64,000 nucleotides of DNA, from positions 1,798,001 through 1,862,000 of the forward strand of contig NZ_CP159485.1 in the NCBI RefSeq assembly GCF_040515995.1. Direction: 5' to 3'. The position numbers were made by a program, and so were the translations under genes. This stretch comes from Proteinivorax hydrogeniformans (GTDB lineage Bacteria > Bacillota > Proteinivoracia > Proteinivoracales > Proteinivoracaceae). Numbering within the stretch: the first letter of the stretch is position 1; every line of letters starts with the position of its first letter. Below the pieces are notes generated by a model. It was not told the origin of the DNA. It made no database searches and worked only from the letters and a program-made list of their open reading frames with translations. Of this stretch, positions 41,792 through 49,011 are shown piece after piece.

Positions 41792-43315
41792 TTAAAATCC
41801 TACCGGTATGCCAAGTAACAACCAAATTGTTAAAAGTATCATCCAAGAAATAGTAAATGCTATAGAGTATGGAAGCATTGTAGAAACCAAAGTTCCTATC
41901 CCAAGATTCTTATCATATTTTTGGGCAAATGCTATAATAAACGCAAAGTATGGGAGCAGCGGTGAAATAATGTTTGTAGTTGAGTCACCAATACGGTATG
42001 CTAGCTGCACAACTTCTGGATCTGTACCTAATAGATAAAGCATCGGTACAAATACCGGGGCCATTATACCCCACTTTGCTGTGGCACTTCCAATAAATAT
42101 GTTAATAATAGCGCATACAAGTATAAACGCTAGTATCAAAGGTATAGGCCAAGCATCTATACCAGTCCACTGTAGGAAGTTTGCACCAGAAATGGAAATG
42201 ACACTTCCTATTTGACTCCAGTTAAAGTAGCTGACAAATTGAGAGGCCGCAAATGCAAGAGCAATATAGCCACCCATATCTGCCATGGATTTACCCATGT
42301 AATTTGCAACATCATGGTTACTCTTTATTGTTCCAGCCACTTTTCCATAAAACAGAGCTGGTAGCAGGAACATTAACGCAATAAGAGGAATCATAGAGTT
42401 CATAAACGGTGTGATCGCCGTAATTATCGCTCCATCCTCTCCTCTTAAAATCCCAGATTCAGGAACTAACATTACCAAAAGCCCAGCTACAAATATTCCA
42501 ATTCCTATAAGCGAATATTTGAGGCCTTTATTTTCCCTCTCTGTAAGAGGCTCAAATTTCTCTACGTAATCGCCCTTATATTCTCCCAATCTAGGTTCAA
42601 CTATCTTTTCTGTAACAAGTGTACCTACAATCGTAATTAAAAATGTTGAAACCATCATAAATAATAAGTTAGCGGTAGCAGAGACGGAATACTCATCCAC
42701 TAACCCTGAACCTACTATAGCATCTTCAGTAAAGCCAGCTAGCATTGGATCAAGCATAGAGGGTACTAAGTTAGCACTAAAACCACCAGATACTCCAGCA
42801 AAAGCTGCAGCTAAGCCAGCAATAGGGTGTCTTCCCTTAGCAGCAAAAACTATGGCTCCAAGCGGTATTACCACTACATAACCGGCGTCAGCGGCAACGT
42901 TTGATAAGATACCAGCTAAAACCACAACTACTGTTACCAATTTGTGAGGCGCACCCAAAATCAACTTTTTAAGAGCGGCAGGTATAAGACCTGTTTTTTC
43001 TGCCACACCAACACCCAGCATAGCTACCAACACAACGCCTAGAGGTGCAAAGTTAACAAAGTTATCTACAGCTTTAGTAAAAATATCACGTATGCCGTCG
43101 GCATTTAAAAGATTGATAACTTCTACTTTGCTTCCATCAACTGGATGTTCAACTGCCACATTTAACGAGCTTAGAATTAATGAAAACACCAGTACAAGAG
43201 CAGCAAGTATGAAAAATAGCATCATAGGGTGCGGTAGTTTGTTACCCACTTTTTCAACAAAGTCTAAAAAGCGGTTTCCAAAACCTTTTTTTTCACCTTT
43301 TTTCTTAGGCACCAT
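41792..43315 (-). CDS. AbgT-family transporter (p-aminobenzoyl-glutamate type)
   Basis: A 507-residue polytopic membrane protein of the AbgT family. The amphipathic start GFGNRFLDFVEKVGNKLPHP is typical, as are the motifs SNVAADAGYVVVIPLGAIVF, AAFAGVSGGFSANL and the C-terminal IGSATAKWGIMAPVFVPML and RIGDSTTNIISPLLPYF. Family members import p-aminobenzoyl-glutamate or export sulphonamides; the actual substrate here is not known. The longer open frame begins at 43360, but AAGGAGG directly precedes two consecutive ATGs; the second (43315) has the better spacing. It is monocistronic and divergent from cardiolipin synthase. Confidence 0.88.
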   Translation of the reverse strand: MVPKKKGEKKGFGNRFLDFVEKVGNKLPHPMMLFFILAALVLVFSLILSSLNVAVEHPVDGSKVEVINLLNADGIRDIFTKAVDNFVNFAPLGVVLVAMLGVGVAEKTGLIPAALKKLILGAPHKLVTVVVVLAGILSNVAADAGYVVVIPLGAIVFAAKGRHPIAGLAAAFAGVSGGFSANLVPSMLDPMLAGFTEDAIVGSGLVDEYSVSATANLLFMMVSTFLITIVGTLVTEKIVEPRLGEYKGDYVEKFEPLTERENKGLKYSLIGIGIFVAGLLVMLVPESGILRGEDGAIITAITPFMNSMIPLIALMFLLPALFYGKVAGTIKSNHDVANYMGKSMADMGGYIALAFAASQFVSYFNWSQIGSVISISGANFLQWTGIDAWPIPLILAFILVCAIINIFIGSATAKWGIMAPVFVPMLYLLGTDPEVVQLAYRIGDSTTNIISPLLPYFAFIIAFAQKYDKNLGIGTLVSTMLPYSIAFTISWMILLTIWLLLGIPVGF

Positions 43316-43582
43316 CATTCTCCTCCTTCTATATTTTGATATATTAAAATTTATTATCAAAGAAATGTAATATGCATAATTTTATTTAACTTTTAAAACA
43401 AAAAACAAAAAAGCTTTGTTATCTTAATAGAGCGATACAAAACTTTTTTGTAAATTTTATTATCATATATATCCGTTTTCTAACCGTGGCAGCTAAAAGT
43501 GAAACTTCAAGCATTGACAATAATTAACCACTTTGAAATAATATCAACATGTTCAATTTATTTTAAGAGGGAGGTTTGATAA

Positions 43583-45031
43583 ATGTCTTGGTTAATTGGA
43601 GCTATCTACCTACTAAATTTTATATCAATCATTACCATCTTGTTTATCGAAAGAAAAAAGCCATCTAGCGCTTTTGGATGGATTCTTATACTGACATTCC
43701 TCCCAATAGTTGGGTTTATACTCTACCCTTTAATTGGCAAAACCTTAAGACCTAACCAAAAGAAGATATTTAACTTAAAAAAGGAGTTTGACAACCTTTA
43801 TAACGAAAGGCTTCAAAAGAAACATCTGCTTTCACAAAATAATCTCGATAATATTTTAGATGAAAACATGAATCAATACGAAGACCTTATCAGAATGAAT
43901 TATAATGCAGTTAACAGCATCTACTCCCAAGATAATGACATAACTATATTTACCCAAGGAAAAGATAAGTTTGACTCTTTAATTTCAGATATTGAAAATG
44001 CCAAAGATACTATTCACATTGTTTACTATATTATAAATAACGACAACCTAAGTAAAAAGATCATTAACTTACTCACCAAAAAGGCAAAAGAAGGTGTTGA
44101 GGTAAGGTTCTTATATGATCATGTAGGAAGCATTTTTACTCCTCATAAAATTTTTAAGGAATTAATTAAAGCAGGTGGACATGTGCACCGCTTCTTTCCT
44201 TTAACTGTACGCACGTATATGAGGGTTAACTACAGAAATCATCGTAAAATAGCAATCATAGATGGAAAAATTGGTTATACAGGTGGCATGAACATTGGAG
44301 ATGAGTACCTAGGTCTACATAAAAGATTAAACCCATGGAGAGATACCCATATAAGGTTAACAGGTTCCTCTGTTTATACCCTCCAAGAAAGATTTTTAAT
44401 GGATTGGTCTTATGCTTCAAACCATAAAACCGATACAGATAAAGAAACTTTGCAAAAGTTCTTTCCTCCTATAAAACCAGAAGGTGATACCGGCGTCCAA
44501 ATCCTCTCTAGCGGTCCTGACGTAAGAGGTGAGCAGATAAAAACTGCCTATATTAAAATGATAACCTCCGCTAAAAAATCTATTTACATACAAACTCCTT
44601 ACTTTATACCCGATGACTCACTTTTAGATGCATTAGAGATTGCTGCTCTTTCAGGCGTTGATGTAAAAATAATGCTCCCTGCAATTCCTGATAAAAGGTT
44701 CGTTTACCGAGCTACAACATCGTATATCGATGATGTTTTGCGACATGGTATAAAAGTTTACTTGTATAACGGTTTTCTTCACGCCAAAATGCTGACAATC
44801 GACGGAAAAGTAACATCAATAGGTACAGCAAATATGGATATTAGAAGCTTTGCACATAATTTTGAAATAAACACACTCATTTTTGACTCTAATTTGTCTA
44901 AATGGTGTAGCAAAGCCTTTGAAGAAGATATGCAAAAAAGCAAATTAGTAACTAGGGAAACGTACGACAGTAGAGGTTTGGGCGTTAAAATGTTAGAAAG
45001 CATAAGCAGGTTAATGTCCCCTCTTTTATAA
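43583..45031 (+). CDS. cls: Cardiolipin synthase
   Basis: A 482-residue phospholipase D-superfamily enzyme that joins two phosphatidylglycerols into cardiolipin at the membrane. Two N-terminal membrane helices (LIGAIYLLNFISIITILF and SSAFGWILILTFLPIVGF) precede two HKD motifs: NHRKIAIIDGKIGYTGGMN and HAKMLTIDGKVTSIGTANMD. Length and order are those of bacterial Cls. GGGAGG precedes the ATG. It is a single plus-strand gene with a strong bidirectional terminator at its end. Confidence 0.95.
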   Translation: MSWLIGAIYLLNFISIITILFIERKKPSSAFGWILILTFLPIVGFILYPLIGKTLRPNQKKIFNLKKEFDNLYNERLQKKHLLSQNNLDNILDENMNQYEDLIRMNYNAVNSIYSQDNDITIFTQGKDKFDSLISDIENAKDTIHIVYYIINNDNLSKKIINLLTKKAKEGVEVRFLYDHVGSIFTPHKIFKELIKAGGHVHRFFPLTVRTYMRVNYRNHRKIAIIDGKIGYTGGMNIGDEYLGLHKRLNPWRDTHIRLTGSSVYTLQERFLMDWSYASNHKTDTDKETLQKFFPPIKPEGDTGVQILSSGPDVRGEQIKTAYIKMITSAKKSIYIQTPYFIPDDSLLDALEIAALSGVDVKIMLPAIPDKRFVYRATTSYIDDVLRHGIKVYLYNGFLHAKMLTIDGKVTSIGTANMDIRSFAHNFEINTLIFDSNLSKWCSKAFEEDMQKSKLVTRETYDSRGLGVKMLESISRLMSPLL

Positions 45032-45048
45032 TTAGACTTTGAAAAGCC

Positions 45049-45098
45049 AAAAAAGAAGGCAAATGAACAACTAAAACTGTTCACTTGCCTTCTTTTTT
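45049..45098. terminator. Bidirectional terminator between cls and the OYE-family gene
   Basis: Stem AAAAAGAAGGCAA-TGAACA / TGTTCA-TTGCCTTCTTTTT with one internal mismatch between convergent genes. Confidence 0.88.
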
Positions 45099-45109
45099 TG
45101 TGAAGCCCA

Positions 45110-46102
45110 TTATCCATTGAGCTTGTCAAAAGCTCTTTTAGCCCATGTAGAGTCTTTGTAGATAGCCCTTCCCACACCAATAAGGTCAGCTTTATCTTCT
45201 TTTAGAAGTTCTTCAGCAGCTAAGAGATCTGTGATGCCACCTGTTAACACAACAGGAACATTTACCACTTCCTTAATCGCCTCGGTTAACGGCGCAAAAA
45301 AACCTTGACCTTTTAGACCGCTAATATTATAACCATTTACCCCTCCTGAAATATCTATAATATCAACCCCAGCCCTTTCAAACTCTTTAGCAGCAACCTT
45401 GCTGTGCTCAATGGTAGTTCCACCTTCCTCAAAGTCCGAAGCACCCAACCTTATTTGAACATGGAAATCTTCTCCCACAGCTTTGCGTACAGCTTCAATA
45501 ACCTCAAGATGAATTCGTATGCGGTTATTTAAGTCTCCACCGTATTTATCTTTTCTCTTATTAGTTAAAGGCGAAAAAAACTGATTTAAAAGATAGCTAT
45601 GGGCAGAATGGATCTGAACGCCATCAAAACCAGCTTTTTTGACCCTAAGTGCTGCATCAGCAAACTCACTGACTATATCAGAAATCTCATCTAAGCTAAG
45701 CTGATGCACCTCACCTTTCAAATGTTCACTATCCGCTGAAGGAGCGACAGGCGTATAGCCAGTAACATCTTTTTTGGCCTTTCCCCCGGCATGGTTAATT
45801 TGCGCTACCGATTTGCAGCCATTTCCTCTTAAAACATCCGCTAACTTTCGCATCCCTTCAATATCCTCATCTTTAGAAATGGAAAGCTGCCTTTCATGCG
45901 CCTTACCTTTTTGCGTTATAAATGCATGCTCTGTCACAATTAAACCGATATAGCCACCTTCAGATTTTTCTTTATAAAAATCTAAAATCTCCTGTGTAAG
46001 TGCCCCATCAACATCAGCCTTGGTAGTAGCCATCGGTGGATAAACCAACCGATTATGTAAAGACAAGTTCCTTGTATCAAGTAAGCTAAGCAAATTTTTC
46101 AT
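45110..46102 (-). CDS. NADH:flavin oxidoreductase (old yellow enzyme family)
   Basis: A 330-residue FMN-dependent ene-reductase-like TIM barrel. Family motifs are LHNRLVYPPMATTKADVDG at the N-terminus, GFDGVQIHSAHSYLLNQFFS with the substrate-binding His pair, NKRKDKYGGDLNNRIR, and the FMN phosphate region VVLTGGI and DLIGVGRAIYKD. It is the single-domain form, without the C-terminal Fe-S/FAD extension of 2,4-dienoyl-CoA reductase. The substrate is unknown. GGGAGGAG precedes ATG 46102. It lies between cls and hypB but has no evident functional link with them. Confidence 0.92.
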   Translation of the reverse strand: MKNLLSLLDTRNLSLHNRLVYPPMATTKADVDGALTQEILDFYKEKSEGGYIGLIVTEHAFITQKGKAHERQLSISKDEDIEGMRKLADVLRGNGCKSVAQINHAGGKAKKDVTGYTPVAPSADSEHLKGEVHQLSLDEISDIVSEFADAALRVKKAGFDGVQIHSAHSYLLNQFFSPLTNKRKDKYGGDLNNRIRIHLEVIEAVRKAVGEDFHVQIRLGASDFEEGGTTIEHSKVAAKEFERAGVDIIDISGGVNGYNISGLKGQGFFAPLTEAIKEVVNVPVVLTGGITDLLAAEELLKEDKADLIGVGRAIYKDSTWAKRAFDKLNG

Positions 46103-46177
46103 AATATCTCCTCCCTTAAGTGTTTGTCTTAATTATATTTGAAACTCTATGGATATGCAAAGGCTCATAGCATAAAC

Positions 46178-46219
46178 AAGCCGTGCTGAGGACTATTACT
46201 ATAGACCTCAGCACGGCTT
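46178..46219 (-). terminator. Terminator after hypB
   Basis: A 14-bp stem (AAGCCGTGCTGAGG / CCTCAGCACGGCTT) with a 14-nt loop, 10 bp after the hypB stop. Confidence 0.8.
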
Positions 46220-46229
46220 ATTATATATT

Positions 46230-46898
46230 TTAATTATTCCACTTATTTATATTTTCATTTAACCAACTAGCCCATTTATCGATGCCTTGTCCTGTTTTTG
46301 CTGAAATTTCGAATACAACAATGTTTGGATTCATCTCTGTTACTTTCTTTTTGACTGCCTCCAAATCAAAATCAAAAAACTCCATAGTGTCAATTTTGTT
46401 AATTATTAATGCATCCACATTAGCAAACATCTTTGGATATTTTAGTGGCTTGTCATCACCCTCCGGAACACTTAAAATCATTGCATTTTTTACAGCTCCT
46501 AAATCATAAGAAGCTGGACATACAAGGTTTCCGATATTTTCTATGATGACAAAATCTAAATCCTTGCTTCCTAGGCTATCTAAGCCATCCCTAGAAATTA
46601 CGGCATCTATATGGCACATACCATCTGTTTGAAGCTGAATCGCCTTTGCCCCCGCTTGATGAACCTTTTCAGCATCTACATATGAGTCTATATCAGCCTC
46701 GATTACTCCAACTTCCATCTTATCCTTAAGTGCCTCAATAGTTCTTATAACAGTGGTTGTCTTACCCGACCCAGGAGAGGACATTAAGTTTAATAAAAAA
46801 GTTTTTTCTTCTTTTAGCCTTTCTCTAACCTTATCAGCTTCTACGTTATTACTTTCATATATACTTTTTTCTACTTTAATTATTTTATAATTTTCCAT
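46230..46898 (-). CDS. hypB: HypB, GTPase for nickel insertion into hydrogenase
   Basis: A 222-residue SIMIBI-class GTPase that delivers nickel to [NiFe] hydrogenase precursors or urease together with HypA. Visible motifs: P-loop LMSSPGSGKTTT, the metal-binding Cys-His in TDGMCHIDAV, IENIGNLVCPASYDLG with the second conserved Cys, and the guanine motif INKIDTMEF. The N-terminus lacks the His-rich or CxxCGC extension of some HypB proteins. No hypA, other hyp or hydrogenase gene is in this window, so it is an orphan. AGGGGG precedes ATG 46898. A structured leader of about 135 nt lies upstream. Confidence 0.93.
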   Translation of the reverse strand: MENYKIIKVEKSIYESNNVEADKVRERLKEEKTFLLNLMSSPGSGKTTTVIRTIEALKDKMEVGVIEADIDSYVDAEKVHQAGAKAIQLQTDGMCHIDAVISRDGLDSLGSKDLDFVIIENIGNLVCPASYDLGAVKNAMILSVPEGDDKPLKYPKMFANVDALIINKIDTMEFFDFDLEAVKKKVTEMNPNIVVFEISAKTGQGIDKWASWLNENINKWNN

Positions 46899-47067
46899 GT
46901 ACTTTATCCCCCTAAATTAACTTTAATTTTTTATGTATTAACTATGCTAAAATAACTAGCCTCGCTTCCACACCTGTGTGTTAACCACCTCCGCGTTAAA
47001 CCTGCTTTGTATTTACTTAATTTTTTCACTTCTTTTTTAGTCTATATGATGCTGGTGAAAGTGTCAA
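46899..47067 (-). promoter_or_regulatory. Putative promoter and structured leader of hypB
   Basis: TTGACA (47062-47067) and TATAGA (47041-47046), 15 bp apart on the minus strand, predict a transcript start near 47034 and a leader of about 135 nt. The leader contains adjacent small hairpins (TTAAC-N9-GTTAA, then CACAC-AG-GTGTG), an enclosing CGC/GCG pair and GCTA-N7-TAGC. I could not match it to a known riboswitch class. Regulation by metal is only a guess from the gene it precedes. Confidence 0.35.
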
Positions 47068-47179
47068 TATTCACTAGCTACTTTAAGCAGGTTGGAAGTT
47101 AGCACTTTGTGTTTGCACTAACTCTTAAAATAGATATTCAAATTAACTATATATTCCATTATAATTATTTTAAACTAGG

Positions 47180-47207
47180 TGTAACCTTTTTGACGTTATT
47201 TCGTTTA
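47180..47207 (+). promoter_or_regulatory. Putative autogenous ECF-type promoter
   Basis: TGTAACC (47180) and CGTTTA (47202-47207) resemble ECF -35 and -10 elements. They lie just before the split ECF sigma gene, so the sigma factor may drive its own operon. The predicted leader is short. Confidence 0.45.
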
Positions 47208-47229
47208 TATAGTGAAGGGAGAGTTTCTT

Positions 47230-47580
47230 ATGGAAAAAGACGCCTTAGAAAAAGTTTATAAAAAATATTATAAAGAACTGTATTTTTACGTGCTCTCCCT
47301 ATGCAATGACCACGATTTAGCCAATGATCTAGTTAGCGATACGTTCTATAAAGCATTCTTAACTTTAGATAAACCTGATGACAGTCTAAAGTTTTGGCTA
47401 TTTCGCGTAGCAAAAAATCTTTTTATCGACTTAAAGCGAAAAAAAGAGGAACAAAATTCATCAATCGATGACTATGCACCCTTTATAGTAGGTGATAACT
47501 CTCCCTTAAAAACTATCCTAGCCAACGAAAGAGATCTTAGGCTCTATGAGAAGAGTGACCCTAACTCCAAAAACATATAA
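47230..47580 (+). CDS. ECF sigma factor, region 2 part (split gene)
   Basis: A 116-residue frame containing sigma region 2: YKELYFYVLSLCNDHDLAND, LVSDTFYKAFLTLDK and the -10-recognition segment FWLFRVAKNLFIDLKRKKEE. It runs into the region 2-4 linker and then reads KSDPNSKNI before the stop, where the homologous frame has moved by +1 to the next open frame. AAGGGAGAG precedes ATG 47230. It overlaps the next frame by 35 bp. On its own it lacks region 4, which reads the -35 element. Confidence 0.75.
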   Translation: MEKDALEKVYKKYYKELYFYVLSLCNDHDLANDLVSDTFYKAFLTLDKPDDSLKFWLFRVAKNLFIDLKRKKEEQNSSIDDYAPFIVGDNSPLKTILANERDLRLYEKSDPNSKNI

Positions 47581-47731
47581 AGAAGTTATTATCCTATATT
47601 ATTATGGAGGACTTAGTATTAAAGAAATAGCTAAAACCTTAGATTCTAACCCCTCACTTATTAAGACCACCTTATATAGGGCTAGAAAAAAATTACAACG
47701 AATTCTAAAGGAGGATTCCTATGAATTTTAA
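47546..47731 (+). CDS. ECF sigma factor, region 4 part (split gene)
   Basis: A 61-residue frame that is a complete sigma region 4: TPKTYKEVIILYYYGGLSIK, EIAKTLDSNPSLIKTTLYRA and RKKLQRIL. It starts at ATG 47546, which has only a weak upstream TTAGG, and overlaps the region 2 frame in the +1 frame. It could be made by reinitiation, by a frameshift, or not at all if the gene is broken. The stop overlaps the start of the anti-sigma gene by 11 bp. Two-piece sigma factors exist (SigO/RsoA in Bacillus), but there the two genes are not simple overlapping fragments of one ECF gene. Confidence 0.75.
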   Translation: MRRVTLTPKTYKEVIILYYYGGLSIKEIAKTLDSNPSLIKTTLYRARKKLQRILKEDSYEF

Positions 47732-48947
47732 AAAGCTTTTAGAAAAGTATAAAGAAGGTAAAGCCTCAGCAGAAGAGATAAACATAGTTGAAAAAGAACT
47801 AGAAAAATATCAAGCTATAGAAGACTATTATGCCGAGGATTTCCCCTTACAGTTAAATCAACAAAGCTTTTCCTCAGAAGATTTGTCCAATGAAAAATTT
47901 GAAGACAGAAGCGAAATCAAAAATATTAATAAGGTCATCAACCTTCGCCTTAGTAAAGTAGTCCTTGCTTCTGTTTTAGCTGTTGTTTTGCTGTATGTAA
48001 GTATCTTTTACGTTGTTTCACCTATAGTTGATCGGTTTTACTATAACCCTGCTGAAATATCAGAAGGGGAGTACTTCCCTGACATGTATTTTGATTTACA
48101 CGCAATTACTACTTTAAACCTACCCGGCTATTCTCTAACAGGTATAAAGCACATCGAGTCTGAGGGGTTTGGTAACTATTCGATTACCTATTACAAGCAT
48201 AATCTCTTTACCAGGGAAAATAGCGTGCACTCTCTAGAACTTAGAAAAGACCTTCCTCATGGCACTTTAACCGGATTGTTTGATTTAAACCCAAGGTATA
48301 GTAGTGGTGGCTTCAATATCGTCGCAGACCATACTCTATATGAACGTGGCTTTTATAATGATCAGGTAGATAATATGACTAAGTACCTACAAGAGCTAAA
48401 CTCCGTCGCCTATGTTTCCGCTTACATGACATTTGAAGAGGATCTCTCTCTAGAAGAGTTTGCAGAAATGAATCTGAAAAAAAGAGAGTTAGACTTTAAG
48501 TGGGTGGGGGTCAGAACCCATGATAAAGATGATATCCCTGAAGATAGGCCCAACCACCTAACAGGATTTAACCCCGACCCCAATGACGGTTCTGTAACCA
48601 ATGACAGCCCTGACCCAAAAAAGTATCCCACCTTTAATTTAGTCGAACACTTTAGAGAAGCTAGACCAGGTGATTCTACTGGGTGGGCCAAAAGCTATGA
48701 AGAGCACTATCGTTCCCTATTAAGTTATTTAAGTAACCGCCAAGATGCCGTAGAAGTTTTGGAAACCTATCCCGACAAGGTGGAGTATTACCAACAAGCT
48801 TTAGACTATATTGATGAAAATGGTATGAATGTTTTTGGGGTATTAGTACATGGCGAGGTTGAAGATATTTTAGAATTGGTAGAAGAAAACGATCTGATTT
48901 CACTACAAATAGATCAAGCGTTACCTTTATCACCGAATCTAAATTAA
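47721..48947 (+). CDS. Membrane anti-sigma factor with Sigma_reg domains
   Basis: A 408-residue single-pass membrane protein. A cytoplasmic N-terminal part of about 85 residues (KLLEKYKEGKASAEEINIVE) is followed by one helix (VVLASVLAVVLLYVSIFYVV) and a long extracytoplasmic sensor domain of the Sigma_reg_N/Sigma_reg_C type seen in clostridial and bacillar anti-sigma factors. The Pro/Asp-rich loop LTGFNPDPNDGSVTNDSPDP lies in the outer domain. AAGGAGG precedes ATG 47721, which overlaps the end of the sigma region 4 frame, as expected for a coupled sigma/anti-sigma pair. Confidence 0.82.
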   Translation: MNFKKLLEKYKEGKASAEEINIVEKELEKYQAIEDYYAEDFPLQLNQQSFSSEDLSNEKFEDRSEIKNINKVINLRLSKVVLASVLAVVLLYVSIFYVVSPIVDRFYYNPAEISEGEYFPDMYFDLHAITTLNLPGYSLTGIKHIESEGFGNYSITYYKHNLFTRENSVHSLELRKDLPHGTLTGLFDLNPRYSSGGFNIVADHTLYERGFYNDQVDNMTKYLQELNSVAYVSAYMTFEEDLSLEEFAEMNLKKRELDFKWVGVRTHDKDDIPEDRPNHLTGFNPDPNDGSVTNDSPDPKKYPTFNLVEHFREARPGDSTGWAKSYEEHYRSLLSYLSNRQDAVEVLETYPDKVEYYQQALDYIDENGMNVFGVLVHGEVEDILELVEENDLISLQIDQALPLSPNLN

Positions 48948-48958
48948 ACTTAATCGCT

Positions 48959-48991
48959 AAGAAAAGTCCGTCATTAAGACGGACTTTTCTT
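48959..48991. terminator. Bidirectional terminator after the anti-sigma gene
   Basis: Perfect 14-bp stem AAGAAAAGTCCGTC / GACGGACTTTTCTT between convergent genes. Confidence 0.88.
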
Positions 48992-49011
48992 ACGTTTTAA
49001 TTACTGTATGT

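Noticed and set aside
43405-43451. ACAAAAAAG / CTTTTTTGT inverted repeat between AbgT and cls genes
   Set aside because: It lies in a divergent region where no transcript ends, and its AT-only arms may pair by chance.
46899-47067. Known riboswitch (c-di-GMP, preQ1, NiCo) before hypB
   Set aside because: I compared the conserved cores I remember and found no match; only an unassigned structured leader is claimed.
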